Counted from the first letter of the stretch, positions 1 to 12,945 are shown. The stretch is 64,000 bases of DNA from Boletus sp. NGJ (GCA_019096195.1 JAGTXK010000178.1:1-64000), one strand, 5' to 3'. The notes: generated from the letters alone by a model not told the origin. Numbers and translations: made by a program.

Positions 1-1436
1 GTCATGTGAGTTGGTTGTCATGGTACTGAGTTATAGCCATATTAAAAGGATATGTCATTGGGACACTTATTTGACCCTGATATTATCAACTATCATTTAG
101 TAAATAACATAAGGTTCTGATGGATGCTGTGCTTCAACCCTGTCTGATTATGTCACTTACATAACTCCAAATGGTATAAAGAGCAGAGATACCATTCAGC
201 CAACCCTACTTCATTATGAAATCCACTCCCTCCTCTGCTAGAGCCAATATTCTTTTTCTCTCTGAATCTGGCCTTTCTACTAGGCAAATATCATTCCAAA
301 CTGGTCTGGGGAAGTCTACTGTGGCCAGGGTTGTTAAGAAGATCCACCCAGGCAAGGAAAACATCAAATTAGGATGTCCTTCTAAACTTTCTCCTACTGA
401 TAAAAGGAGAATTGTCTCTAGTATTACCTCTGGCAAAGTTGAAAATGCTGTCCAGGCTACCCATTTTATCAATTCTGCTCTCTCTTCTCCTGTCTCTGCT
501 CAAACTGTTAGGAATGTTCTCAAGTCTGCATCTCTCAAGGCTGTAGTCAAGAAAAAGAAGCCACTTTTGTCTGTGAAGCATAGGCAACATAGGCTAGCCT
601 TTGCTCTCAAGCACCAACATTGGACTGTGGAGGACTGGACTAGGGTTATATGGTCAGATGAAACCAAGATCAATAGGATTGGGTCAGATGGAAGAAAGTA
701 TGTATGGAAATTGGCAGGAAAGTCTTTGCAAGACAAGGAAGTTCAGGGAACAGTAAAGTTTGGAGGAGGTTCCTTGATGGTTTGGAGATGCATGAGTTGG
801 AGTGGAGTGGGGATTCTTGCAGAGGTTGAAGGGAAGATGAATGCTGAGCAGTATGTCTCCATTTTGGAGGATAATCTGCTTCCTTCCATGGAAAATTCTG
901 GAATTCCTGAAGAGAGCATTATCTTTCAACAAGATAATGACCCCAAGCACACCTCTAAAAGAGCCGAGGAGTGGCTGGAATCTCAAGGGATCACACTTCT
1001 TGACTGGCCAGCACAATCTCCAGACCTTAATCCCATTGAACATCTCTGGCAAATCCTCAAAAAAAAACTCAATAGCTATACAACACCATCAAAAGGAGTA
1101 TGGGAGCTTTGGGAGAGAATTGAAGTGGAGTGGGGGAAGATAGAGGTTGAGGAGTGTCAAGGATTGATAGAGAGTATGCCTAGAAGAGTAGAGGCAGTGA
1201 TAAAAGCAAAGGGAGGGCATACAAAGTACCAAATTGAAGAATAGAAATGTTGCTCAAAAACGTGTCCCAATGACATGTCACTTTAATATGGCTTATATCT
1301 CAGTGCCATGACAACCGAATTATATGACTAAGGGCTCATATTCAGGGCAAGGATTAGGGCTAATACCTTTTGGTTCTTTTGCAAATGTCAAGTCTTTGCA
1401 AAGTAGCCAAATATTGGGACCTTTTTTGAGCCACTG
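1..1436 (+). mobile_element. Tc1/mariner DNA transposon, left end outside window
   Basis: A Tc1-type element with long terminal inverted repeats around one transposase gene. Positions 1-70 match the reverse complement of about 1258-1327 with few differences. The right repeat runs on to 1436, where it ends in TTTTTTGAGCCACTG followed by the expected TA target at 1437-1438. The missing outer part of the left repeat must lie before position 1. The inner and outer ends of the right repeat carry related motifs (GCTCAAAAACGTGTCCC near 1252 and, inverted, near 1420), as in the second Tc1 element at 52258-53864. The transposase inside is uninterrupted, so this copy looks young. Confidence 0.9.
216..1244 (+). 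CDS. Tc1-like transposase, DD34E, apparently intact
   Basis: This 342-residue protein has the usual length for a Tc1 transposase. An N-terminal helix-turn-helix region (about 8-110) should bind the terminal repeats, followed by a basic stretch KKKK near 112-115. The DDE nuclease domain shows D148 in WSDET, D240 in FQQDNDPKHT and E275 in SPDLNPIEHLW, with 34 residues between the last two, the Tc1 spacing. No stop, shift or intron interrupts it. The chosen ATG is the first in frame and lies inside the terminal repeats. The enzyme would cut and paste the element into TA sites. Intact coding does not show that it is expressed. Confidence 0.93.
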   Translation: MKSTPSSARANILFLSESGLSTRQISFQTGLGKSTVARVVKKIHPGKENIKLGCPSKLSPTDKRRIVSSITSGKVENAVQATHFINSALSSPVSAQTVRNVLKSASLKAVVKKKKPLLSVKHRQHRLAFALKHQHWTVEDWTRVIWSDETKINRIGSDGRKYVWKLAGKSLQDKEVQGTVKFGGGSLMVWRCMSWSGVGILAEVEGKMNAEQYVSILEDNLLPSMENSGIPEESIIFQQDNDPKHTSKRAEEWLESQGITLLDWPAQSPDLNPIEHLWQILKKKLNSYTTPSKGVWELWERIEVEWGKIEVEECQGLIESMPRRVEAVIKAKGGHTKYQIEE

Positions 1437-2859
1437 TATGCATGTCAACACACCTTATCCATTATTATAGACAGCTCAGCTGACTTGATGGGATTGTTAA
1501 CGATAGTCTTGATTGCAGGGACAATTTGTAATAGTTTGCTGTACGTTTGTAAGCAGTATTCTTGCACCTCCTTGGAACTATGGGATAAATCAGCCTTGGG
1601 TCTCAGGTCAATCTGATACATAATGAAGCCTACATTTTTGAAAGGCACTCTTCACATGCCATTTGGACTAGGTCATCTTCATCAAGTTCTCTGATCTCAC
1701 TTGCTCTTGCCTGTTCGATCAACTGTATAATTTTGATTATCTTGTCTACATCACACCAGAGATCAATGCAACACATGATTGCACATGCGGCTATAATAAA
1801 TTCTTCATGTGCATCTGGGTCTCTGGTGGATCTGTGCTATCATTAGAATTCACAGTGCATTCATATGAAGGCTTACTTTTTAGTCTCTTTCTTCTTCTTT
1901 TCTCCTTGAGTTGTGTCAATAGTCACCACTTCAATTGGCTCATCATCGCCTGATTCATCAGTGAGAAGAAGGTGTCAAGGTGCCATTGTGATAGTGATAG
2001 TGGCAGGAGATATAGATGGAAGACACATCACTTCAGTCAAAAAGTCTGATTGTGGGAATAAATTCCCCTATTCTTGCTAAGACCACACTCCTGCTATCTT
2101 CATCATACCACTGTGACGGGATCAATACATTGTGGATTCACATTTTTCTTATTAGTATTGCTGATCTTCTGACCTCAGTTTTAGTTTAGGAATTACATAG
2201 ATATTTAGGACTTCCTTGTACAATGTTAAACATCAATAAAAGATTCCTGAAAACCCTTTTTTGCCACATGCTATACAGCCCATACCCCTTTCTCAGGCCT
2301 CTAGTGCGACTTGATAGATGATGAACATTCATGTTTGGGCTGCCAAAGACCATTTGACAGCCTCAAGAGACTCCGTGCACATGATGCATTATGCCCTGCC
2401 AAAAAATAACTTCAGTCTGACATTCTATGATCACAAAAACATCTCCAAACTACACACAAAATCAGAAAGATCAGGACCCCATCACTGATTACTCATGAAC
2501 AAGGAATAGATGGATTTGTAACTGACAAGCATATGTCTTCAGTGGTATGTACTTGAAATTCAAGATTATCCTATTGATATTTGTTCTTTATAGCATGAGT
2601 TTTCAGACTCAGAGCCCAGTCCCTCAGGTATCAAGCATGACATACCATCACGCTTTGTTTCTGTTCAACCACAAGCAGCTTTGCCCAAAGTCCCAGAAAT
2701 ATTGGTGTGCTCACGCCACAATATACATCTTCCTGCATGCTACACAGACTATCTACCAGCAGTGGCATATGGCCTTCATCATGTGCCCCCTCCTTCTACA
2801 GACAGTCCAAGTCATTCACCATAGCCCTCATCCAAGTCATCTCTAGATGAACCTTCACC
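1437..2859. other. AT-rich spacer with gene debris, nothing firm
   Basis: This stretch lies between the Tc1 end and the first recognisable Plavaka-type coding sequence. A 67-residue minus-strand reading frame at 1445-1648 (with KEVQEYCLQTYSKLLQ) looks protein-like but matches no family I recognise. A plus-strand frame at 2547-2846 has biased, repeat-like composition. CpG dinucleotides are scarce, as in other decayed parts of the window. The 5' part of the Plavaka-type element may start here, but I could not identify its terminal repeat. Confidence 0.4.
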
Positions 2860-3409
2860 ACAAGTTGAATATCAAACTGAACCTGATGATATGAATCTAT
2901 TTCATATCTATCCCATCTGCCTGACTTTCATCCCCCATACTGAGAACAGTGTCCATGCATATGTTGATGCATCAACATTAGATAATATGAAGCAGTCGCA
3001 AGCTCACTCAATCTCTTAACCTGCCTCGGAACTGCCTGTAATGGCAGAGAATATATTTTCAGCATTCAGCTCACCTACTGCTGGACTTCTGATGTGCTGG
3101 CAATATTCTGGATCAAATTTCAAGTCAGCTGCTGAGCTGAACTGACTATCAAGCTTCATATGAGATCCTTGGTTTAATTCTGAGGATGTTAATAATTTCA
3201 GCCACAAGCAAGAAAAGAAAATTATCGAAAAGTATCTTCAGAACAAGTTAAATCCATTCAAAGCTAACTACAGCTGGCACTGCTCATCTGTTCAGATCTT
3301 ATTGCCTCACAAACAGATACATTGGCCATAGGGTGAAGATGACTCTGATGTACCTGTCCTTGCAGTTGATGGTGTCTATCACCATGACCTTACTGATGTC
3401 ATCATTTCT

Positions 3410-6400
3410 GTGCTCGAAGATGACATCTTAGCAACATTTTATACAACACCATTCAAGCAATTTTGGAAATTTTCGGATATGAAGGAGCCTATCAAGGTAT
3501 TTGAGGAAGCTTACTCATCACCTGCATACATTGATCTCTATTATGAGATCAACTCTCTCCCCCATGCAACTGGTGATGACCTAGAGCGTATTATTGTGCC
3601 CCTTATACTTTGGTCTGATGCAACACAGCTTGCAAATTTTGGTGATGCATCACTATGGCCAATTTACCTTTATTTTGCAAGTCAATCCAAGTATATCTGA
3701 GAGAAGCCAATGACAGCTGCAAGTCACCATATAGCCTATATACTAACCGTACGTTATCATTTTTAATGAGCTAATCAGACTCAATGCTAATGATATAAAT
3801 AGATAACACAGCTACTAGATAATTTTCAAGATATCTACACCCAATTCTTTGAGCATGGGTCATCAGATGACGTCTATACCCATTGCAAATGTGAACTAAT
3901 GCAAGCTATATGGGAATTGCTACTCAATGACAAGTTTCTTGACATGTACAAAAATGGACATGTCATCCACTGCCAAGATGGAATCTTGCGATGTGCCTTT
4001 TCTTGGTTCCTCATTTACTCAGCTGACTATTCTGAAAAGTAGGTGCCTTGGATCTGATTATATGACTAATTTGACAATGTATTACAGAATCTTGCTTGCA
4101 TGTATCAAATTCCTGGGTGAATGTCCTTGCCCTCACTGTCTTGTTTGGAAAACAGAAATCATTCAGATGGGAACTGACTCAGACATGGAGATGTGCCAGA
4201 GAGACATCCGACTCAGCAATGAGGAGTTGAAAAAAAAAAGTAAGAAAGGCATGCCAACAAATATTCCGCCATGGAGCTGGTATTAATGGCATCTGTGTAA
4301 AAGAAATCTTACAAAGTGAGTCATTGATACCAATATATGTAAGTGACTATTATTTTTCTGTTATTTTTCTAACAAATTTGTCCAAGAATGCATTTTCAAA
4401 ATACATTTTGGATGACACATTCCATTTTTTTTGCTTATTAGTAGTTGATCTTTTGCATGAGTTTGAACTTGGAGTCTGGAAGGCAATATTCACACACTTG
4501 ATGCAAATTCTGGTTGCCATTAGAGGAACATCAGTGCAGCAACTTAATTTTAGGTAATGTGATGAGCCAATTCAGATGTTCTTGCTGATCAGTACTTTTA
4601 AATTCATCAGATATCAGAAAGTTCCTACCTTTGAACAAGGAACAATTCATCGCTTCTACAAGAATGCATTGGCCATGAAACGTCTGACTACATGAGATTT
4701 TGAAGATTTGCTACAGGTAACTTGATGTTGACTTTTTTTCACAAAATAATCTTTGATGGTAGCATATTTTAGTGTGCACTCCCTGTGTTTGAAGGTCTTT
4801 TGCCTGGTACTCACAATGATACAGTCCTCAATATGCTTTTTGACCTCGCAACCTGGCATGCATATGCCAAGCTTTACTGAGAAAACCCTCAGATTCTTTG
4901 AAACAACCACCACTTTCCTTGGAAAATCTGTATGCAAGTTTCAACAAACAACCTGTGCATTTTACTATACCATAGAACTTCCTCAGGAATGTGCTATCTG
5001 TGAACATAGAGTGGCTGCACTCACAGCCAAATGTGGACATGCACCAGGTTCTGTAGCAGCATTGAGTCTGAAACAGAAGATATTGAATCTTATGACCTAC
5101 AAATTTCACGCACTCGGAGACTATCCAGCAACAATCCAGCGGTATGGAACTATATGACACAGATAGTAAGTGTTATGACTACCCCGGGTAGGGACAGGCA
5201 TAGACTTGGGCAGTCGAGTAGCGACAAGCTACCGGGGTCAAAGGAGATAGCTTAATGAGCTACGAGACGAAGGGGTCCCTTGGTAGGGTCAAGGGTTCAA
5301 TGACTGAGGGTCTTCCTCGTCATAGGGTCAAGGGTTCAATGACAAAGGGTCTTCCTTGTCGTAGTCGAGAGTTCACTCAAGGAGTGAAGTCGAGATGCAG
5401 AAGAAGTGTTCACTTGAAGTAGAACAACGACTTGTAGAGGTCCGGTGGAGCAATGATGAAAGTTCACCAAGTAGGTATAAATTGCAGGACCGACTACAGA
5501 GGTGGGGTTTATATACATACTTAAGCATGGGAAAAGGATGAGTAAGCCGCAGCATTGGAGAGATCCCATGGAGTGGGAAATAGAAGGGATCTTCCATATG
5601 AAGTCAGCGTAGAAGTACAAGTTGTGCAAGGGGTGCAAGGATGAGCCTTGGCTACACGGAGTCTCACTGTGTAACAAATGATCCAAAGGGAGTTAGGAAG
5701 ATGAGGCGAGGACGAGGATGACTAGCAAGAAGAAAGAAAAGGAGAGAATCATAACAGTAAGTGGACATGTTTACTATGCCATCTCTCAAACAAATCACAT
5801 TTCTTGTAGGGTGAACTTGAACACTGTCATGTTAAACAATGATACCCACAATCTGGCAAGAAGAAGGGCACAATGACCCAGAGCATTGCAAATCAAGAGG
5901 CAATTGAACGGTTCGTGAGGAAGGTTAATAATGCACGTGAGAAATTGGCTAAGACAAAGGATCCAGAGTCACAACAATTGTGAACATCACCATTTGAACA
6001 CTACTTCATTGCAAAGTCAGCATGGAAGAGTCATGACCTTGTCAGTTGGTTGGGAGAACTTCAAGGTGATCCTGCATTCAAGGTCTGTCCATGATCATTG
6101 TACATTTCACATAACTAAATTACTCTTAGCACTTTCTACCTCGGCTTCAGGACCACCTCCTTGTCTGTGTGAGAGGTCTTGCTTATGATGGTGACGAACA
6201 TGAATTTTCCAATGCAGACCGATGCTGCATCAACATCAAGAATGACCGACTTTATTTTCATAGCATGTTTCATGTCAACTATATGACCTATGACCTCCAG
6301 CGCAAGCAAGACATAGTCAATCCACTCACACATGCTGACATCATGGTATTGTCCCACAACAATGAGCATAGTCATCCATATTGGTATGCTTGTGTCATCC

Positions 6401-7147
6401 ATGTGTTTCATGTCATGGTGCAACACCGACAAGATCTTGACTTGCCACTTTCACCACCAACTCAAATGGATGTCCTCTTCATGTGTTGGTTCTGTCAAGA
6501 TATCAACTATCCATCTGGATGGTCTGAGGAAAGACTACTTTGACTCCAATTCTATCACCAAGATTCAATTGACACATTTGGCTTTATTGACCCAGACTCA
6601 GTCATATAGGTGTCCATATCATCCCTGGATTCAGCTTTGGACACTTGGATGAATTACTTGAACCATCACAAGCTCGTCGTCAAAAAGACACAGAGATATT
6701 GAATGCTGACTGGAAGTACTACTATCTAAATATGTATGTCTTTCTACATGTGATGTCAACTTGCTACTAATTTTTAATGAAGGTTTGTCGACTGTGACAT
6801 CTTCATGAGATTCTGAGGGGGAGATATTGGACATAAAGTGACTCAAGATTGGGATGAATTCCTGCATCGTGATCCAGGTAGGGCTGTGGAGAATGAAGGG
6901 AATGAAGAAAGCAATCATGAGATGGAGGATTCACAGAATGAGGAAGACTCTGAGATTGCAGCGGAAGAATTGGAGACAGCCATTATGGAGGAACAGGACG
7001 ACAGCGGTGATAGTGGCAGTGATGGCAATGATGATGGTGACAGCGATAGTGACAGTAGCAATGATGATGACATGAACTGTGTGGTTGCAGATGAAGGAGA
7101 AGAACTTGATGACAATATTTATGCTCAGGAGGGCTATGGTGCCTTGT
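3410..7147 (+). pseudogene. Plavaka-type transposase, multiply broken
   Basis: Recognisable pieces lie at 3410-3700, 3927-4286, 4324-4557, 4753-5157, 6169-6543 and 6838-7147 in different frames. The most diagnostic are the motifs around a conserved Asp (LWSDAT) and the motif LLHEFELGVWK. The last piece is an Asp/Glu/Ser-rich tail, typical of the C-terminus of these proteins. Spliceosomal introns plus frameshifts and stops account for the gaps. No intact gene can be read, so the copy could not supply its own transposase. CpG is rare, consistent with long exposure to cytosine methylation. Confidence 0.7.
5171..5756 (-). mobile_element. Solo LTR, family B, with 5-bp target duplication
   Basis: This 586-bp unit begins TGTTATGACTACCCC and ends GAGAATCATAACA, giving the TG...CA ends and short terminal inverted repeat of an LTR. 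It is flanked on both sides by GTAAG (5166-5170 and 5757-5761), a 5-bp target duplication. No coding region is present, so this is a solo LTR left by recombination between two LTRs. Read on the minus strand it carries a TATA-like box (GTATATAAACC), which sets the orientation. It contains a direct repeat (GGGTCAAGGGTTCAATGAC near 5288 and 5324). It sits at a splice donor of the Plavaka-type gene. A diverged relative lies at 56578-57112. Confidence 0.88.
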
Positions 7148-7365
7148 AGCCATTTCAGATGATATATTATTCTATATTGTAGCTACCTATCATACTACAT
7201 CCCACCTCCTCTCATATAGATGAAAACATTGGTGACACAAGCATCGTCGGTGCAAAAGCAGCAAAACATATCATCAACATCATATGTGCTGACATAACAC
7301 ATGTCTGCCTTCAGGTTCCATCAGCTGCATACTTTATTTGGGAATGTCACACTTCTGCACTTTTT

Positions 7366-10300
7366 GTGATGAAACCCTCTTCTCCACTGTCAACACCCTG
7401 TTCCACTGATGGACCCAGTTGGAACATGGCTTGCTGCATTCGACACATGGCAATGCATCTACCACCAGAGCCTGAGCAGCAGCTGGTCTGGCCTGCCACT
7501 CCTCCCCCGCTGAGCCTCACCCAGCAAGTCGCTCCCCCCTCAGCCGTCCCCACCGTGACTCTCCCTCTCCTGAGCATCCCGAGCTCCCCACCGTCTCCCG
7601 AGAAGCCCCTGGGACCCAGCATGAGGCTTCCCGGGACCCTCTCCCAAGCTGGGAAAGTCCCTCATGCCACCAAGCCGGAGTACTACGATGGCAACAAGGA
7701 AAAGTTCATGTATCATGGTGGCGAACATGATGAAGCTGTACCTCTCTGGGGTTCGAGACCAACCCCCTCAGACTATCAAAAAATCCTAATCGTCCTCTCC
7801 TACCTCTGCAAGGTAGCAACCCGGCCAGATGCTTTCGGAGACCTCATGATAGCACAGGGGGCCATGTCCACATCCTCACCTTCGTGAGCTTTGAAGGAGA
7901 AAGCTCAAGAAGAACTTTCAACCCGCCAATCTGAAGCAGGTGGCACAGCAAAAGTTGATGGCCCTCAAGCAGGGCAAAGACACCGTGGAGATACTACTTC
8001 ACCAAGCTGTACCACTACGCTGAGAGAAGCGGAATTTAACATCTGGATACAACGGCCATGCATCATGGTCGATCTCATGAGGAGGGCGGTCCACTCGGAC
8101 GTGGTGGAGTTCGTAGAGTGGAACCAGCCTCCCCTTGTCGAGTCGACGGATCATGCACCAGTGGGAGACCAGCCCTGGTCAAGGCTGTGCAGACATCCTC
8201 GCCGAAGCTCGCCGACCTGAAAGAGGTCAGTCTACGTGCAACCAGGACCCGTCTACTCCCCCCGCTTTGTCCCCCGGCCTCAATGATACACTGCCTGCCA
8301 CTGGTCCTCCCCCCACGGCTACAGCCGCTCCTGTAGCCAAACCACACCCAAACGTGACCAGCACCTTCACTGGTCAAGGCACCCCCATGGAGCTGCATAC
8401 AAGGCATGGGCAGCTGGCATCTGCCGCAAGTGCTTCGAACCCGTGGCCCTGCGCCGACCACCCCCCTCGCCCTCGCCCCTCGTCAGGCGAGGGGAATCAT
8501 GATCAACGGGCAGGAAGTGGCCCTGGAAATGTTCAAGAGAATAAGGGTGATGATGACGGATGCCAAGCGGGCAGAACCAGCTGTAGAATATATCCTGGAT
8601 GTATGAATTCCATCTGTCAGTAAAGAGGGACGACATGGACCCAATGACTCGCAGACAGTACCGTGAAAACACACCCCAAGGAACCCGAATGGAAGGAAGA
8701 GACGTCCTCTCGTTTCTGGCTGAACACGCTGGACCCCTGGTCCATGCATGTTGGATGAAGGCTCAGGTGGAGCACCCCGATGTCGAATGCAGCATCAGGC
8801 ACCTGAAATCCTTCGTCCACGATGCCAGGACAATCGAAGTGTCTCGGGACCTCATTCAGGAACTCTGAGCAATGACATCAGAAAATGTGTACTGGATACT
8901 GAGGGACCTACAGAACCCCCCCCCCCCTGGTTCCGAAAAGTGTCCCCACGACGTGACGAAAAGGAACTCCCTCGAGATCCCAGTGAGACTAAGCACCTCG
9001 AGTGGAGAGCAGACGGAAGTCAAGGCGCTCATCGACTCCGGGTGCACCGGGTCATCGATCCATGAGGACTTCATTGCACCGAAAAGGGGGTGCAGATGCA
9101 TGCGTTGCCCCGCGCCCTTACCAGTGTACAATGCCGACATGGCACTGCCAATGCTGGAGGCAAAATCGAAAAGTTCACCATCATTGAACTCCAGGTCCAG
9201 GACCACAAGGAGCAGATCGCCCTAGCAGTAACCAACCTAGGGCCAAACACCATCTTTCTAGGGTACATGATTGGCTGAAAGATGCACAACCCGGCCATCG
9301 ACTGGAAGACTGGACAGATGGATCTTGTTCCGATGCGGAAACGACCATGCCACCACGTTGGTCGACGACTGAAGACAACGAAACAGACAAGGACTTTGCC
9401 CCCTCACAGGGAGACAGGCTATTCCGGCTGGATAACAACAAGTACCTATATGTAACATTGCCACAGAAGTAGCCATCAAGGACTACATCCAGAAGAAAGA
9501 AGAAGACCTTCGAGGAGGCGGCCCCCGAGTACGTCCACGAGTTCAAGGACGTATTCACAAAAGAAAGCTTCGATACATGCTCCCCCCGAGACGCCCATGG
9601 GACCACGTGATCGAGCTGCTCCCAGCGAATCATGAGGTAGACTGCAAAGTGCACCCCCTCAACCTGGGAGAGCAAAAGGAACTTGACACCTTCCTCGAGG
9701 AGAACCTCAAGTCTGGGCCCATACGCCCCTCCAAGTCCCCCTTTGCATCAGCGTTCTTCTTCATCAAGAAGAAGAGATGGACACCTCTGCCCCGTACAAG
9801 ACTACCACAAGCTCAACGCGGTAACCCGTCGCAACCGATACCCCCTCCCCCTAATTGCTGCAAACTCATGTCGACAAGCTAAAGGCAGTGGCAGGATACT
9901 ACACCAAGTTCAATGTGAGGTGGGGGTACAACAACGTGCGAATGGCGGAAGGAGACGAATGGAAGGCCACCTTCCAGACAAACAATGCAGGCTCTTCGAG
10001 CCCCTCATGATGTTCTTCGGACTCACCAACTCCCCCGCAACGTTCCAGACGATGATGAACATGCGTTGTTCAAGGGGCTGGTGGACCGAGGCGTAGTGGT
10101 CGTCTACATTGACGATATCATGATATTCACAAGGACGATAGAGGAGCACCGAAAGGTAGTACGAGAGGTGCTACAAATACTGTGTGACGCCCACCTGTAC
10201 CTAAGGCACGACAAGTGCGACTTCGAAGTCCAAGAGACGGAAGTTCTGAGAGCTCATCGTCACGCAAGACAAGGTCAGAATGGACGAACAAGAAGGTCTC

Positions 10301-12945
10301 CACCATCGCCGACTGGCCTGTCCCACCGTCCAAGAAGACACTCAGAGGTTTCCTCAGATTCCTCAACTTCTATCAACGACATTTCGTCAAGAACTTCACC
10401 ATGATAGCATGCACCCACTCAACGCACTCACGTCGGTGAAGAAAGATTTCGTCTGGACGGAGGCCTGCCAGAAGGCTTTTGAAGGCCTCAAGGCAACTCT
10501 CCATCAGGAGCACCTCCTGCCCTTGCACTATGCCCACCGACAACAACCCTTACCAGGTCGAAACCGACAGGTCCTGGCATTGGCATTGGCGTGCCGCGCT
10601 CTCCCAGAAGCACGATGGGACCTGGCACCCCATCGCCTTCATTTCCTGTTCCCTCAATGACGCTGAGAGGAACTACCATGCAGCGGACCTCAAGATGCTC
10701 GCGATTATCTATGCCCTCAACGAGTGGTGCCAATACCTCCTCGATGCAGCACACCCAGTCGAAATCCTCACTGACCACAAAAACCTTGAGTTCTTCCGCC
10801 ACCCCCAAGACCTCTCTTGCTCCATCAAGCCCAGTGGCAGCAGATCATTCAGGAGTACTCCCTGACCATCACTCACCGCTCAGGCAAGACAAACCCTGCA
10901 CTGTCCCCCTGTCCCGGAGGCCAGACTTCGAAAAGGGGGTGGAACACAACAACACCGCCCAAACCCTCCTCCCCAACACCCTTTTCTTGCTCCACCCTCC
11001 TCCCCAGTGTCCATCAGCATGCAGTCACCCCACCCAGCACCCTCTCAAGAATAACGAAGCTACAGTACAAACTCGAGAAGTTCGCCAAAGAAGGGGCTCG
11101 CGAGGGACAACACCCACTGGACAAGGAAGGACGGGCTCATGTAATGTGGAAGGGCCTCACGTACGTTCCCAACTGACGAAGAAGCTATGAGAAGACATCA
11201 TCGTGGCCATCCACGACCACCTGATCGCTGGGACACCCTGGCATAAAATGGACACGTGACCTCGTCATGAGTGAGTACTACTGGCCATCGCTCCGAAGGG
11301 ACATCGAGGGGTACGTCAAGGGCTGTGACGTGTGTCAAAAGGTAAAGGCCAAGACCACCGCCCTCCACACACCCCTCCATCCTAAACGAGATCCCATCCT
11401 CGCCGTGGGAGATCATCTCCGTAGACCTCATCGGCCCCCTCCCTCAATCGCAAGGGAAGAACGCAATCCTCGTCATAGTCGACCACTTCTCAAAAATGGT
11501 CTCACCTTGCCCCGGTCATGGACACAATCACAAGGTATTCAAGCTCCACGGAACTCCTCCGGAAGGTCATATCGGATCGAGGCACGCAGTTCGTGTCCTC
11601 ATTCATGAGAGACCTGTACACGCTCCTCAACATCAAGGCCAACCCCTCTATAGCCTACCACCCACAGACTGACGGGCAGACAGAGCAGGTCAACTCGAGA
11701 GGTCAATTGAAAAGTACCTATGCGAGTTTATGTGAACCACAGACAGACAGACTGGGCGGAATGGCTCCTGCTCACCGAGTTCGCACACAATTTGCATAGA
11801 CAACAAGCGCCACTGGCAGCATGTCGCCGTTCCTGCTCAATTACGGGCAACAACCCCTTATCCCCGACAGGTGGGTCGAGGTCCGGAACGAGTCAGCTAC
11901 AGAGTTTGTGGAGAAGATGAAGGGCCACCATGAGGCGGCCAAGAGCACATTGGAGAAGGCAGCCACAGCCATGAAGAAGAATCATGACAAGCGAGCGGCC
12001 CCATCACCGGACCTCACGGTCAGCCAACAGGTCCTCCTCGAAGGGACCCACATCCGCACTGACTCGGCCGACAAAGAAGTTTGACGACAAGCGCTACAGC
12101 CCCTTCAAGGTGAAGCAGAAGGTAGGCGAAGCATGTCATATGAGCTAGAGATTCCGAAAGCCGTGGCGTGGTATCCACCCCGTCTTCCACGAAGTCCCTG
12201 CTCACACCCTATTATGCCATGCTGGACTCACAAAATCCCAGGCCAAGCCAAAGCCGCCACCACCGGTGATCATTCGACAGGAGGAGGAGCACGAGGTGCA
12301 GGAGGTGGTCGATTCAAGGAAGCGTAGAGGGAAAACTGAGTACCTCGTACATTGGAAGGGCTACCCACGAGAGAGAACGAACCTGGGAGCCCAAAGCGAA
12401 CGTCGGGAACACCTCGAAGCTCATGTCAGAAAGTTCCACACTTCCAACCCCTCTGCCGTCCGCTCCCTTGTCATCGAGATGCGTGCACTTGCCCAACGTG
12501 CATGCGCCAGTGGACCTCCCTCTTCGCCGACACCTCCTTCCGTGCACCTATGCCACCGCTCTCCTCAACCACCTACCTGACCACCTGTTCGAGATCCCCC
12601 AACCCGACTCAGAACCAATGCTTTCCAGCATCTTGGTTGACCGGGAGTTCGACCCCTGAAAAGGGGGTAATGAAACGTTTTCACCTCTCACCTCAGTAGA
12701 TATTTACGATACTTAGCTAACGAACACTTATGCTATCAGCCATAGGACCACATCTAGGCCTATGACGCTGTACATATGTCATAGAACCTCCTAGAACACT
12801 ATGTCATCATTCCAGCACATTCCATACTGGCCCTAAAGCTCGTCCGTGCCCACACCCCATACACTATAAGTAGTAGCGTATTCTGTAGTAGATACACATT
12901 CTTGGACTTGTTCTTTTACCCTCGGAATTTTACCTTCAGGTAACA
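7366..12945 (+). mobile_element. Ty3/gypsy chromovirus-type LTR retrotransposon fossil
   Basis: A plus-strand element in gypsy order. A gag-like region at about 7366-7890 contains KPEYYDGNKEKF. A protease motif LIDSGCTGSSIHEDF lies near 9030-9070, reverse transcriptase with YIDDIMIFTR near 10100-10140, and RNase H about 10500-10860. Integrase follows with zinc-binding and core parts at about 11200-11800 (YHPQTDGQTEQVN). A chromodomain near 12266-12440 (LVHWKGYPRERT) marks it as a chromovirus. A purine-rich tract AAAAGGGGGTAA precedes the 3' LTR. No matching 5' LTR was seen upstream. The frame is broken many times, on the order of ten. GC and CpG stay high, so it is younger than the surrounding decayed DNA. 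Confidence 0.9.
12671..12945 (+). repeat. 3' LTR of the gypsy element
   Basis: About 275 bp starting TGAAACGTTTTCACC just after the polypurine tract and ending near CTTCAGGTAACA. The right boundary is set by the TG...CA rule and is uncertain by some bases, because the partner LTR was not found. The sequence includes a pyrimidine-rich tail and a TATA-poor promoter-like stretch (ACTATAAGTAGTAG). Confidence 0.65.

Larger units (their letters stand above)
2860..7147 (+). mobile_element. Plavaka-type (CACTA-related) DNA transposon, decayed
   Basis: Plus-strand coding pieces follow the order of a Plavaka transposase. Around 3060-3200 is a stretch like the region preceding the core. At 3410-3700 is the core motif LWSDATQLANFGDASLWPIY. 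At 4430-4555 is VVDLLHEFELGVWKAIFTHL. At about 5815 is GELEH and at about 6780-6835 a degraded CD-IF-MR / GDIGHK motif. The acidic tail ends at 7147. Several in-frame stops and shifts separate the pieces, and introns with GT-AG ends remain visible (for example the one ending at 5809). Element ends were not found. A solo LTR (5171-5756) sits inside. The family assignment rests on recalled motifs. Confidence 0.75.

Noticed and set aside
6838-7147. Acidic Asp/Ser-rich frame as a separate small gene
   Set aside because: Its position and composition match the C-terminal tail of the Plavaka-type transposase.
8058-8623. Several overlapping Pro/Arg-rich frames as host genes
   Set aside because: They are frame shadows within the GC-rich gag region of the gypsy fossil.
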